This document shows positions 54,190 to 62,987 of a stretch of DNA of 64,000 nt, piece after piece. The stretch comes from Caulobacter sp. RHG1. GTDB taxonomy: Bacteria > Pseudomonadota > Alphaproteobacteria > Caulobacterales > Caulobacteraceae. The stretch's first letter is position 1. Every line of letters begins with the position of its first letter. The translations under genes were made by a program, and so were the position numbers. The stretch lies in NCBI RefSeq assembly GCF_013181195.1, contig NZ_SMZP01000009.1, positions 280,992 to 344,991 on the forward strand, given 5' to 3'. The notes below the pieces were generated by a model, which did no database searches, had not been told where the DNA came from, and saw only the letters and a program-made list of their open reading frames with translations.

Positions 54190-55152
54190 ATGAAGGCCGC
54201 CGTCTATTACGAGACCGGGGCGCCCGACGTCCTTCGCTACGAGGATGTCGCCGACCCGGTCTGCCACGCGCAGGGCGTGGTCATCCGCGTCGAGGCCGTC
54301 AGCATCGAGGGCGGCGATACGCTCAACCGCGGCGGCGGCCAGATGGCGGGCAGTCCCCACATTGTCGGCTATCAAGCGGCCGGCGAGATCGTCGAGGTCG
54401 GGGCCGAGGTCTCCCACCTGAAGGTCGGCCAGAAGGTCGTCACCGTGAACGCCTTCGGCTCGCACGCCGAACTGCGCGCGGTCCCGGCCCGCAACGCCTG
54501 GCCGATCCCGGACGGCTTTGACATCCAGAAGGCTTCGGCCATCCCGGTGCCGTTCGGCACCGCCCACGAGTGCCTGTTCGGCGCGGGCCGCCTGAAGGCC
54601 GGCGAGACGGTGCTGGTGCAGGCCGGGGCAGGGGCCGTGGGCCTTGCCGCCATCCAGTTGGCCAAGCAGGCCGGCGCGACGGTGATCGCCTCGGCCTCCA
54701 GCGACGAGCGGCTGGAACGCCTGAAGGTCTTCGGCCTGGACCACGGGATCAACTACGGCCGTGACGACCTGGTCGAGAAGGTGATGAGCCTGACCGGCGG
54801 CAAGGGCGTGGATCTGGTCGTCGATCCGGTCGGCGGCGCGACGCTGCAAAGCAGCCTCGGGGCCTTGGGCTATCGTGGTCGCATCTCGCTGGTCGGCAAC
54901 GCCGGGCGCGAGCCGATGAAGGTCGACGTCTCGTCGCTGATGGGCGGCAACCGCTCTCTGACAGGGGTCTTCCTGGGCGCGGAGATCATGACCGACCGCA
55001 TCCACGACCTGATCCAGGACCTGATCGACCGCGCCGCCAAGGGCGAGCTGGAGGTGGTCATCGACAAGACCTTCCCGCTGTCCGACGCGGCGGCCGCTCA
55101 CGCCTATATCGAGAGCCGCCAGGCCGTCGGCCGGGTGCTGCTCATCCCATGA
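54190..55152 (+). CDS. Zinc-independent quinone oxidoreductase-like MDR protein
   Basis: 320 residues. MKAAVYYETGAPDVLRYEDVADP, the catalytic-domain turn VEAVSIEGGDTLNRGGG (about 40), and the NADPH-binding VLVQAGAGAVGLAAIQLAKQAGATVIA (about 141-167) are typical of the quinone-oxidoreductase branch of medium-chain dehydrogenases. The structural-zinc cysteines are absent. It probably reduces quinones or enones. Its stop overlaps the start of the nitronate monooxygenase gene. Confidence 0.9.
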   Translation: MKAAVYYETGAPDVLRYEDVADPVCHAQGVVIRVEAVSIEGGDTLNRGGGQMAGSPHIVGYQAAGEIVEVGAEVSHLKVGQKVVTVNAFGSHAELRAVPARNAWPIPDGFDIQKASAIPVPFGTAHECLFGAGRLKAGETVLVQAGAGAVGLAAIQLAKQAGATVIASASSDERLERLKVFGLDHGINYGRDDLVEKVMSLTGGKGVDLVVDPVGGATLQSSLGALGYRGRISLVGNAGREPMKVDVSSLMGGNRSLTGVFLGAEIMTDRIHDLIQDLIDRAAKGELEVVIDKTFPLSDAAAAHAYIESRQAVGRVLLIP

Positions 55153-56081
55153 ACCGGGTCCTGAAGCACACGGGCGCTAAATACCCGATCGTCCAGGCCC
55201 CGATGGGCTGGATCGCTCGTTATCCTCTGGCCAGCGCCGTGTCCCGCGCTGGCGGCCTGGGGATCATCGAGACCTCTTCGGGCGAGACGGAGAACTGCAA
55301 GGCCGAGATCACCAAGATGGCGGCCAGCGGCCTGCCATTCGGGGTGAACCTGCCGATCATGTTCCTGCGCGACGACGCCATGCTGCGTTTCGTGTGCGAG
55401 AGCGGGGTCAAGTTCGTCACCACCTCGGCCGGCAGTCCCGCCAAGTTCGTCGGCCCGCTGAAGGCCGCCGGCATCGTCGTCTATCACGCCGTGCCGACGG
55501 TCGACGCGGCGGTCAAATGCGTCGAAGCCGGGATCGACGGCCTGGTGGTCGAGGGCGCAGAAGGCGGCGGCTTCAAGAACCCGGAGGAGGTCTCGACCCT
55601 CGTCCTGTTGCAGGCCATCCGGGCAAGAACGGACGTGCCGCTGATCGCCGCTGGCGGCATCTGCGACGGGCGCGGCATGGCGGCGGCCTTCGCGCTGGGA
55701 GCCGAGGCCGTGCAGATGGGCACCCGCTTCGTCAGCTCGGCCGAGAGCCCGGTCCACGCCAACTACAAGGCGGCGATCACCGGGGCCAAGGAGACCGGCA
55801 CCTGGGTGCTGAACAAGAAGGCCAGCCCCTGCATTCGGGCCATCAAGTCGGATCTCACCAAGGAGATCTACGACGCCGGCGTTATGCCGCCCGACGTGCT
55901 GAAGAATATCCTCGACGTCTATTTCGGCGGCGACATGGAGGCCGCGCCCGCGCTGGCCGGCCAGACCGTCGGCCTGATCGACGAGGTCAAGACGGTCCAG
56001 GCGATCATCGACGAGACCGTCGCCCAATTCCACGACATCACCGGACGCCTCGGCGCCCTGGCCGCGACGCGCGGCTTCTAG
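55149..56081 (+). CDS. Nitronate monooxygenase-family FMN enzyme
   Basis: 310 residues. YPIVQAPMGWIA, GGLGIIETSSGE, GLVVEGAEGGGF (about 136, phosphate/FMN loop), PLIAAGGICDGRGMAAAFALGAEAVQMGTRF (about 160-190) are the TIM-barrel motifs of 2-nitropropane dioxygenase-like enzymes. The His of the class I active site is replaced by GAEGGG, which points to the less characterised or enoyl-reductase-like branch. It is cotranscribed with the flanking oxidoreductase genes. Confidence 0.88.
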   Translation: MNRVLKHTGAKYPIVQAPMGWIARYPLASAVSRAGGLGIIETSSGETENCKAEITKMAASGLPFGVNLPIMFLRDDAMLRFVCESGVKFVTTSAGSPAKFVGPLKAAGIVVYHAVPTVDAAVKCVEAGIDGLVVEGAEGGGFKNPEEVSTLVLLQAIRARTDVPLIAAGGICDGRGMAAAFALGAEAVQMGTRFVSSAESPVHANYKAAITGAKETGTWVLNKKASPCIRAIKSDLTKEIYDAGVMPPDVLKNILDVYFGGDMEAAPALAGQTVGLIDEVKTVQAIIDETVAQFHDITGRLGALAATRGF

Positions 56082-56092
56082 GAGACTTTCCC

Positions 56093-56860
56093 ATGCAAGA
56101 CCTCTTTTCGCTCAAGGGCCGCGTTGCGGTCGTGACCGGCGGCTCGCGCGGCATCGGCGCGATGATCGCCAAGGGCTTCCTCGTCTACGGCGCCGAGCGC
56201 GTCTACATCACCGCCCGCAAGGCCGCCGCCTGCGACGCCGCCGCCGAGGAGCTCAGCCAGTACGGCGAGTGCGTCTCTCTGCCGGGCGACATCTCGACCC
56301 AGGAAGGCATCCAGGGCCTGGCCGACCGGATCAAGGAGCGCGAGAGCAAGCTCGATATCCTCGTGAACAACGCCGGCGCAGCCTGGGGCGCGGCCTTCGA
56401 CGAGTTCCCGGAAGCCGGCTGGGACAAGACCGTCGACCTCAACATGAAGACGCCGTTCTTCCTGACCCAGGCCCTGATCGGCCACCTGCGCGCGGCGGCC
56501 AAGGATCGTGTCGCCAAGGTCATCAACATCGCCTCGATCGACGGCCAGTCGGTGACCAAGGATGAGACCTATCCCTATGGCGCGTCCAAGGCGGGCCTGC
56601 TGCACATGACCAAGCGCATGGCCCTGCGCCTGGCGCCCGAGAACATCGCCGTCAGCTGCATCGCTCCGGGCGCCTTCGCCTCGGACATGAACAAGGTCGC
56701 CCGCGACCACGCCGACGCGGTCTCCAAGTCGATCCCCGCTGGTCGGATCGGCGACGACGAAGACATGGCCGGCGCCGCCATTTACCTGGCCTCGCGAGCC
56801 GGGGATTACGTGATGGGCTCGGCGGTCACCGTGGACGGTGGCGTCAGCTTCGCGCGGTAG
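56093..56860 (+). CDS. Short-chain dehydrogenase/reductase
   Basis: 255 residues from ATG 56093, behind GGAG. The cofactor motif is VVTGGSRGIGAM (about 14-25), NNAGAAWG is near 92, the catalytic Ser is in INIASIDG, and YPYGASKAG supplies the YxxxK. The C-terminus VDGGVSFAR is standard. Classical NADPH-dependent SDR; the substrate is unknown. It is the last gene of a three-gene redox operon. Confidence 0.93.
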   Translation: MQDLFSLKGRVAVVTGGSRGIGAMIAKGFLVYGAERVYITARKAAACDAAAEELSQYGECVSLPGDISTQEGIQGLADRIKERESKLDILVNNAGAAWGAAFDEFPEAGWDKTVDLNMKTPFFLTQALIGHLRAAAKDRVAKVINIASIDGQSVTKDETYPYGASKAGLLHMTKRMALRLAPENIAVSCIAPGAFASDMNKVARDHADAVSKSIPAGRIGDDEDMAGAAIYLASRAGDYVMGSAVTVDGGVSFAR

Positions 56861-56876
56861 ACACAGCTACCGATCT

Positions 56877-56989
56877 CCCCGGCGAAAGCCGGGGTCCAGA
56901 TACCAAAGCGCCCGCGGTCCAGAAAGGATCGCGGGCGTTCTTGCGTGCGGCTGGCAGTCATACGATCTGGGTCCCGGCTTTCATCGGGG
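56877..56989. repeat. Second inverted pair of the palindromic repeat
   Basis: The 25-nt unit (56877-56901, CCCCGGCGAAAGCCGGGG then TCCAGAT) recurs inverted at 56965-56989 with three mismatches. A GC-rich hairpin (56909-56937) lies between the arms. The same unit occurs at 54039-54154. Confidence 0.78.
56909..56942 (+). terminator. Terminator-like hairpin within the repeat pair
   Basis: CGCCCGCG (56909-56916) pairs with CGCGGGCG (56930-56937), followed by TTCTT. It could end the redox operon. The T run is weak. Confidence 0.5.
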
Positions 56990-56997
56990 AAATCTGA

Positions 56998-57834
56998 CTA
57001 GGAAAGCTCCACGATCCCCGCCGGTTCGGCGTCGCTCATCGGGAGGTCGAGATCCCTGGTCGCGACCTTGCCGCTGGGCGGGCGGGCGCCGCGTTCGCGG
57101 GCCGACATCAGCGACCAGCCGCCGGGCTTGAGGATTTCCAGCGGCGAGAAGCGCGCCTTGTAGGCCATCTTCTCGCTGCCCGGGACCCAGTAGCCCAGAT
57201 AGACATAGGGTAGGGCACCGTCCTGGGCCTGAACGATGTGGTCCAGGATGATGAAGGAGCCCAGGCTGCGGCGTTCCTGGTCGGGATTGTAGAAGCTGTA
57301 GACCAGCGACAGGCCATCGGCGAGCACGTCGACCAGCACGCAGGCGATCAGGTCGCCGGGGCCACGGTCCTGCGACTTGGTGCGGTACTCGATCAGGTGG
57401 GTGCGGACCGCGGTGTCCTCGACCATGGCCACGTAATCGGGCCAGGTCATTTCGGCCATCCCGCCGGTGGCGTGGCGAGCCAGCAGATAGCGGCGCAGCA
57501 GCTCGAACTGCTCCAGCGTGGCCTCGGCCTCGACCAGGTGACGCTCAAGATCGGTGTTGCGGTTCAGGACCTTGCGCTCTGAGCGCGACAGCACGTACTC
57601 GGCCGCCGGCGCACGGGCCGACTGGCAGGCGCGGCAGGTCTCGCAGGCCGGGCGATAGGCGATGTTCTGGGAGCGACGGAAGCCGACCTGGGTCAGGCCG
57701 TCATTGACGCTGGGGCCGTCGGACAGCGGCAGGTGGGCGAACACCTTTCGCTCTTCCCGCCCAGGCAGGTATGGGCAAGGCGTGGGCGCGGTCAGAAAGA
57801 ACCGAAGCTGTCGCGTCGGAAAATGCTGCGTCAC
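56998..57834 (-). CDS. bpt: Aspartate/glutamate leucyltransferase (Bpt)
   Basis: 278 residues. PCPYLPGREERKVF at the N-terminus, GFRRSQNIAYRPACETCRACQSARAP (about 52-77) with the conserved cysteines, and the C-terminal YSFYNPDQERRSLGSFIILDHI and YLGYWVPGSEKMAYKARFSPLE are diagnostic of the bacterial arginyl/leucyl-transferase family. It adds leucine to N-terminal Asp or Glu, making ClpS/ClpAP N-degron substrates. It is a single-gene unit. Confidence 0.95.
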   Translation of the reverse strand: MTQHFPTRQLRFFLTAPTPCPYLPGREERKVFAHLPLSDGPSVNDGLTQVGFRRSQNIAYRPACETCRACQSARAPAAEYVLSRSERKVLNRNTDLERHLVEAEATLEQFELLRRYLLARHATGGMAEMTWPDYVAMVEDTAVRTHLIEYRTKSQDRGPGDLIACVLVDVLADGLSLVYSFYNPDQERRSLGSFIILDHIVQAQDGALPYVYLGYWVPGSEKMAYKARFSPLEILKPGGWSLMSARERGARPPSGKVATRDLDLPMSDAEPAGIVELS

Positions 57835-57951
57835 GGAACCCCTAACCCCTCTCGTCGATCTTGTTCAGCCCTGAACGGGATTAGGGGGCATAGCGTTCAG
57901 TTGCGCAAGCGTCGCAGACGCGTTGCGCGGCGAACGGTCACAGGCTTTCGC

Positions 57952-58851
57952 CTACAGACCGTCCGGCAGAACCGGCTTTTCACGCAGCAGCACGATCGAG
58001 ATCCGGCGGTTGCCGGCCAGGGTCGGGTCGTCGGCGTACAGCGGCTCGGAATTGGCCTTGCCCGACACCTGATAGATGCGGTCGTCATTGACGCCGGCGG
58101 CGCTGAGGATCTGGCGCGAGCTGTCGGCGCGAGCGGCCGACAGCGACCAGTCGGCGTCCTGCTTGCGGCCATAGGCGTTGGCGCTGGTGTGGCCCGAGAT
58201 GGTCACGCGGTTGGGCAGCTGATTGATGATCTTGGCCACGGCGCGCAGCAGGATGCGGGCGCGGTCGTTCGGCGTCTTCGAGTTCTCCTGGAACATCGAG
58301 CGGCCTTCCTGGTCGACCAGCTGGATGCGCAGGCCTTCCGGGGTCTGGTCGATCATGATCTGCTTTGACAGCTCGGCCAGTTCAGGCATGTCCTGCAGTG
58401 ACTGGCGCAGCGACTGGGCGGCCGAGGCGAAGGCGTCCTGTTCCTTCTTGGCCAGGGCGTCGCGCAGGGCTTCCTCGCTGGCGGCGTCCAGATTGGCCGT
58501 ATCGCTGGACTGGCCGTCCTTGCTGACGCTGTCGGGCGCCTCGGGGGCCATCTGCTGGATCACCGACATCTTGCCGTCGGCCTTGGCGCCGTCGTCGCCC
58601 AGCGAAGTGCCGCCCAGGATGCCGCCCGAACCGCTGGTGGTGGACGAGATCGAGGCTGGCGCGAAATAGTCGGCGATGCCCTGCTTCTGCTCGGGACTGG
58701 TCGTATTCAGCAGCCACATCAGCAGGAAGAAGGCCATCATGGCCGTCACGAAGTCGGCATAGGCGACCTTCCAGGCGCCGCCATGGTGCCCATGGCCGCC
58801 GCCCTTCTTGATCTTCTTGATGATGATCGGCTGTTCGGTATTGACCGCCAT
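57952..58851 (-). CDS. motB: Flagellar motor stator protein MotB
   Basis: 299 residues. The single membrane helix (YADFVTAMMAFFLLMWLL) carries the proton-binding Asp33. The plug/linker is Ser/Gly-rich. The C-terminal OmpA-like peptidoglycan-binding domain has TISGHTSANAYG and LSAARADSSRQIL. The cytoplasmic N-terminus is basic and His/Gly-rich (KKGGGHGHHGG). MotB anchors the MotA/B stator to the wall. motA is not adjacent, as in C. crescentus, where the stator genes are unlinked. Confidence 0.96.
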   Translation of the reverse strand: MAVNTEQPIIIKKIKKGGGHGHHGGAWKVAYADFVTAMMAFFLLMWLLNTTSPEQKQGIADYFAPASISSTTSGSGGILGGTSLGDDGAKADGKMSVIQQMAPEAPDSVSKDGQSSDTANLDAASEEALRDALAKKEQDAFASAAQSLRQSLQDMPELAELSKQIMIDQTPEGLRIQLVDQEGRSMFQENSKTPNDRARILLRAVAKIINQLPNRVTISGHTSANAYGRKQDADWSLSAARADSSRQILSAAGVNDDRIYQVSGKANSEPLYADDPTLAGNRRISIVLLREKPVLPDGL

Positions 58852-58967
58852 CGTGCTTAAGCCTGGTTAACCTTGAAGCCGGAACCTGCCTGAAGGTCGT
58901 TAAGATGGGGTTGCCGCCGAGGGCTTGGCGCGCGTAATCCCGGCGTCTGATCTGAAGGAGCAGCGGC

Positions 58968-59822
58968 ATGAAGACGGCGTTTATCGGCCTGGGCGTGATG
59001 GGCTTTCCGATGGCGGGCCACCTGAAGGCTGCCGGCCACGAGGTCGCCGTCTACAACCGCACCGCTGAAAAGGCCCGCAAATGGGCTGAAAAGCACGGCG
59101 GCCAGGCGTTCGAGACCATAGCCGAAGCCGTGGCGGGCGCGGAGGTCGTGCTGCTGTGCGTCGGCAATGACCACGATGTCCGCGACGTCGTGGCGCAGGC
59201 CCTGCCGGCCTTGGCGCCGGGCGCGATCATCGTCGACCACACCACGACCTCGGCCACCGTGGCCCGCGAGATGGCGGCGCTGCTGGCGCAAGGCGGCCGC
59301 GCCTTCATCGACGCCCCGGTGTCGGGCGGCCAGGCGGGGGCCGAGAACGGCCAGCTGACCATCATGGTCGGGGCCGAGCAGGCTTCTTACGATCGCGTGC
59401 TGCCGGTCATCGAGGTCTATGCCAAGGCCGTCCGTCGCATGGGCGAGCCGGGCGCGGGCCAGCTGACCAAGATGTGCAACCAGATCGCCATCGCCGGCGT
59501 CGTTCAGGGCGTGGCCGAGGCGCTGCACTTCGCCAAGCAGGCCGGCCTGCCGACCGACGACGTCCTGGCCGCCATCTCCAAGGGCGCGGCCCAGTCGTGG
59601 CAGATGGAAAACCGTTGGGCGACCATGGCCCAGGGCAAGTTCGACTTCGGCTTCGCGGTCGACTGGATGCGCAAGGACCTGGGCATCGCCCTGGACGAGG
59701 CCCGGGCGAATGGCGCGAAGCTGCCGGCCACGGCGCTGGTGGACCAGTTCTATGCCGAGGTGCAGGCCATGGGCGGTAACCGCTGGGATACGTCCAGCCT
59801 GATGGCGCGGCTAGAGAAGTAG
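58968..59822 (+). CDS. 3-hydroxyisobutyrate dehydrogenase-like (beta-HAD) protein
   Basis: 284 residues. FIGLGVMGFPMAGHLKAAGHEVAVYNRT (NAD(P) fold, 4-31), FIDAPVSGGQAGAENGQLTIMVG (substrate box, about 112-134) and GAGQLTKMCNQI with catalytic Lys (about 166) match the family. VDWMRKDLGIALDEA is the C-terminal hallmark. The substrate may be hydroxyisobutyrate, tartronate semialdehyde or glyoxylate. Its stop overlaps the convergent bioD stop. Confidence 0.92.
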   Translation: MKTAFIGLGVMGFPMAGHLKAAGHEVAVYNRTAEKARKWAEKHGGQAFETIAEAVAGAEVVLLCVGNDHDVRDVVAQALPALAPGAIIVDHTTTSATVAREMAALLAQGGRAFIDAPVSGGQAGAENGQLTIMVGAEQASYDRVLPVIEVYAKAVRRMGEPGAGQLTKMCNQIAIAGVVQGVAEALHFAKQAGLPTDDVLAAISKGAAQSWQMENRWATMAQGKFDFGFAVDWMRKDLGIALDEARANGAKLPATALVDQFYAEVQAMGGNRWDTSSLMARLEK

Positions 59823-60467
59823 GTCGGCCAGCTCGGCGGCGTCCCAGGCCTGGTCGCGGGGGGCGACCAGGATCGACATCTGTCGTTCGAAGGCGCGAAG
59901 CATCTCGACCGTCTGACCAAGGTCCGGGGCGTCGAGGCTTTCGCTGACCACGATCGCCGCCACCGTCAGGCCGCGTGCGCGCAGGACTTCCAGCGCCGTC
60001 AGCAGATGGCTGGCCGTGCCCAGGTAACTGCCGGCGACCAGCAGCACCGGCAGGTTCAGCGCCGTCATCAGGTCCAGATTGGTCGCGTCGTCGGTCATCG
60101 GCGACATGACCCCGCCGGCCCCTTCGACGAGCGCCAGGTCGGCGTCGCAGGTTTCCAGCCAGGCTTGGCAGTCTCCCACGAGGTCGGCCATGGCCAGGGT
60201 CTCGCCCTCCAGCCGGGCGGCCAGGTTCGGGGCCAGCGGCGCGCGGTAGCGGCGAGGTGAGATGTCGGCCCAGGCGTCGGGGCGGCCCAAGGCGGCGGCC
60301 AGACGGGCGGGGTCGCTGGCCTCAGGCTCGGCGGGGTCGAAGCCGCTGACCACGGGCTTGAAGGCGTCGGCGCGGAGGCCTCGCGCGCGGACGGCGCGGA
60401 GCAGGGCGCAGGCGATGTGGGTCTTGCCCAGGTCAGTGCCGGTCCCGGCGACGAATAGCGCTTTCAT
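59811..60467 (-). CDS. bioD: Dethiobiotin synthetase
   Basis: 218 residues from ATG 60467. The P-loop FVAGTGTDLGKTHIACAL (5-22), KPVVSG (about 39) and VEGAGGVMSPM (about 113) are conserved. It closes the ureido ring of dethiobiotin from DAPA, CO2 and ATP. The start overlaps the bioF stop by 4 nt. The 3' end overlaps the convergent dehydrogenase gene by 12 nt. Confidence 0.94.
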   Translation of the reverse strand: MKALFVAGTGTDLGKTHIACALLRAVRARGLRADAFKPVVSGFDPAEPEASDPARLAAALGRPDAWADISPRRYRAPLAPNLAARLEGETLAMADLVGDCQAWLETCDADLALVEGAGGVMSPMTDDATNLDLMTALNLPVLLVAGSYLGTASHLLTALEVLRARGLTVAAIVVSESLDAPDLGQTVEMLRAFERQMSILVAPRDQAWDAAELADLLL

Positions 60468-61606
60468 CGCAGGGCTCCGATGGCGTCGGCGAGACGGATG
60501 ATGTCGGCGTCGGCATGGGCGGCGTTGAAGGCCACGCGCAGGCGGGCCGTGCCTTCCGGCACCGTCGGCGGGCGGATGGCCACGACCAGGAAGCCCTGGG
60601 CCTCCAGCGCGGTCGATGCGGCCAGGGCGGCTTCGGCTTCGCCCATAATGACCGGAACGATGGGGCTGACGGCGTCCGGGAGGCCCAGTCGCTGGGTGAA
60701 CAGCCGGGCCTTGGCCAGCGGCTGCTGGGTGAGGGCGGGATCGGCCTCGATCAGGTCCAGCGCTGTCAGGGCCGCGGCGGCCGAGGCGGGCGGCAGACCC
60801 GTGGCGTAGACCAGGGTGCGGGCGCGGGTCTTCAGCAGGTCGACGACCGCCTGCGAGCCGCACAGATAGCCGCCGTAGGAGCCCAGGGCCTTGGACAGGG
60901 TGCCCATCTGCAGCGGGATATGGGCGTCCGGGAACAGGGCGGCCGAGCCTCGGCCTTCCGCCAGCACCCCGACCCCGTGGGCGTCGTCGCTGAGCAGCCA
61001 GGCGTCGTGTTGCTCGCACAGAGCCGATAGCCGATCGAGCGGCGCGACGTCGCCGTCCATCGAGAAGACGCCATCGGTGGCGACGAGGGCGCGGCGGGCC
61101 TGCGAGCGTTCGGCCTCGAGCAAACGCTGGAGGTCGGCGACGTCGTTGTGGGCGAACTTGATGATCTTCGCGCCCGACAGCTGCGCGCCGGCCCAGATGC
61201 AGGCATGGGCCCAGGCGTCGACGAAGACCGCGTCGCCGGGGCCGACCAGGGTGGGGATGACGCCGGTATTGGCGAGATACCCAGAGCCGAATACGCAGGC
61301 GGCCTCGGCGCCCTTCAGGCGAGCCAGACGTTTTTCCAGGTCGGCCAGCAGCGGATGGTCGCCGGTCACCAGGCGCGAGGCTGCCGCGCTGGCGCCGTAG
61401 TTCAGCGCCGCCTCGGCCGCCGCCGCGCGCACCAGAGGGTGCTGCGACAGGCCCAGATAGTCGTTGCACGAGAACGAGATCAGCCGCTTGCCGTCGCGCT
61501 CCACGACCGCGCCGTCGTGGCGGCGGGTCGTCTTCAAGCGTCGCCGCAGGCTCTTGGCTTCAAGGGCCGCCAGCTTCTCGTCGGCGAAGGCGTCGAGGCT
61601 CTGCAT
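60464..61606 (-). CDS. bioF: 8-amino-7-oxononanoate synthase
   Basis: 380 residues. RLISFSCNDYLGLSQHP, YGASAAASRLVTGDHPLL, DDAHGVGVLAEGRG and the PLP-binding MGTLSKALGSYGGYLCG (Lys about 233) mark an alpha-oxoamine synthase of the BioF type. It condenses pimeloyl-ACP/CoA with alanine. It shares a divergent promoter region with bioA. Confidence 0.95.
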   Translation of the reverse strand: MQSLDAFADEKLAALEAKSLRRRLKTTRRHDGAVVERDGKRLISFSCNDYLGLSQHPLVRAAAAEAALNYGASAAASRLVTGDHPLLADLEKRLARLKGAEAACVFGSGYLANTGVIPTLVGPGDAVFVDAWAHACIWAGAQLSGAKIIKFAHNDVADLQRLLEAERSQARRALVATDGVFSMDGDVAPLDRLSALCEQHDAWLLSDDAHGVGVLAEGRGSAALFPDAHIPLQMGTLSKALGSYGGYLCGSQAVVDLLKTRARTLVYATGLPPASAAAALTALDLIEADPALTQQPLAKARLFTQRLGLPDAVSPIVPVIMGEAEAALAASTALEAQGFLVVAIRPPTVPEGTARLRVAFNAAHADADIIRLADAIGALR

Positions 61607-61610
61607 GTCG

Positions 61611-61672
61611 TTTCCCTTTGCGGCAACGGAAGCGCGGGAATAGGCAGAGCGCCCTGAGTCCGCAAACGGAAA
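61611..61672. promoter_or_regulatory. Inverted repeat between divergent biotin genes
   Basis: TTTCCCTTTGCGG (61611-61623) and CCGCAAACGGAAA (61660-61672) are 13-nt inverted arms with one mismatch, placed almost symmetrically in the bioF-bioA gap. One arm abuts the bioF start and the other the bioA start. This suggests two operator sites for one regulator. It does not resemble the BioR box (TTATCTATAA) as I recall it. Confidence 0.45.
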
Positions 61673-61680
61673 GCGTATCC

Positions 61681-62943
61681 ATGTCCGAACCCGCCTGGCT
61701 GACCGAGGGCGCTGCCCATGTCTGGCGCCCGTACTGCCAGATGAAGACCGCGCGGCCGCCGCTGCCGGTCGTGGCGACCAAGGGCTCGCGGCTGGTTCTG
61801 GCCGACGGGCGCGAGCTGGTCGACGGCTTGGCCTCGTGGTGGACGGCCTGCCACGGCTACAATCATCCGCACATCGCCGACGCGTTGCGCCAGCAGGTCG
61901 AGGCCATGCCGCACGTGATGTTCGGCGGTCTGGCGCACGAGCCGGCCTATCGGTTGGCGACCCGTCTGGCCAAGCTGATGCCGGGCGACCTGAACCATGT
62001 CTTCTTCGCCGAAAGCGGCTCGGTCTCGGTCGAGATCGCCATGAAGATGGCGCTGCAATTTCAGATCAACCGCGGTGTCAAAGGGCGCACCAAGTTCCTG
62101 GCCTTCCGGGGCGGCTATCACGGCGACACCCTGGCGACGATGACCATCTGCGACCCGGAGGAGGGCATGCACAGCCTGTTCGCCGGCGTCATGCCGCAGC
62201 AGGTGATCGCCGACCTGCCACGCGATGCGGGCGGCGAGACGGCGCTGGACGTGCTGTTGGCCGAGCGCGGCCACGAGGTGGCGGCCATCCTGGTCGAGCC
62301 GCTGGTCCAGGGTGCGGGCGGCATGCTGCTGCATCCGCCGGAGGTCTTGAGGACCCTGCGCCGCCTGGCCGACAAGCACGGCGTGCTCTTGGTGTTCGAC
62401 GAGATCTTCACCGGCTTTGGCCGCACCGGGACCCTGTTCGCCATGCAGGCGGCAGGGATCGAGTCCGACATCGTCACCCTGTCCAAGGCGCTTACCGGCG
62501 GCACCCTGCCGCTGTCGGCGGCGGTGGCGTCGACCAAGGTGTTCGAGGCCTTCTGGTCCGACGATGCGGGCGCGGCCCTGATGCACGGCCCGACCTACAT
62601 GGCCAATCCGCTGGCCTGCGCGGCGGCCAACGCCTCGCTGGATCTGTTCGAGGACGGTGGCTGGGCCAAGGACGTGGCGAGGGTCTCCGCCGCCTTGGCG
62701 GAGGGCCTCGAGCCCTGTCGGGCGGGGAAGGGCGTCGTGGATGTCCGGACCCTGGGCGCGATCGGCGTGGTCGAGTTCGAGGCGCCTGTGGCCGTCGGCG
62801 ATCTTTGCGCCCGCTTCGCGACGCTGGGCGCCTGGATCCGGCCGATGGGCAAGGTTGTTTATCTGACGCCGGCCTTCACGACGCCGGACGCGGATCTGGC
62901 GCTGCTGACGGCGGCCGTGCGCAAGGTGGTCGGCGTCGCCTGA
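61681..62943 (+). CDS. bioA: DAPA aminotransferase
   Basis: 420 residues from ATG 61681. HVWRPYCQMKTARPP at the N-terminus is characteristic of BioA. VDGLASWWTACHGYNHP, FFAESGSVSVEIAMKMALQ, RGGYHGDTLATM, DEIFTGFGRTGTLF and the PLP lysine in TLSKALTGG (about 273) follow. It converts 7-keto-8-aminopelargonate to DAPA. Transcribed divergently from bioF-bioD. bioB is not in the window. Confidence 0.96.
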   Translation: MSEPAWLTEGAAHVWRPYCQMKTARPPLPVVATKGSRLVLADGRELVDGLASWWTACHGYNHPHIADALRQQVEAMPHVMFGGLAHEPAYRLATRLAKLMPGDLNHVFFAESGSVSVEIAMKMALQFQINRGVKGRTKFLAFRGGYHGDTLATMTICDPEEGMHSLFAGVMPQQVIADLPRDAGGETALDVLLAERGHEVAAILVEPLVQGAGGMLLHPPEVLRTLRRLADKHGVLLVFDEIFTGFGRTGTLFAMQAAGIESDIVTLSKALTGGTLPLSAAVASTKVFEAFWSDDAGAALMHGPTYMANPLACAAANASLDLFEDGGWAKDVARVSAALAEGLEPCRAGKGVVDVRTLGAIGVVEFEAPVAVGDLCARFATLGAWIRPMGKVVYLTPAFTTPDADLALLTAAVRKVVGVA

Positions 62944-62987
62944 AACCTCAATTGACCTAGGGAGGCTGGTCTGGTCCAAGCGGGCCC

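Noticed and set aside
58857..58872. CtrA box upstream of motB
   Set aside because: TTAA and TTAACC are separated by six bases rather than seven; only a half-site can be claimed.
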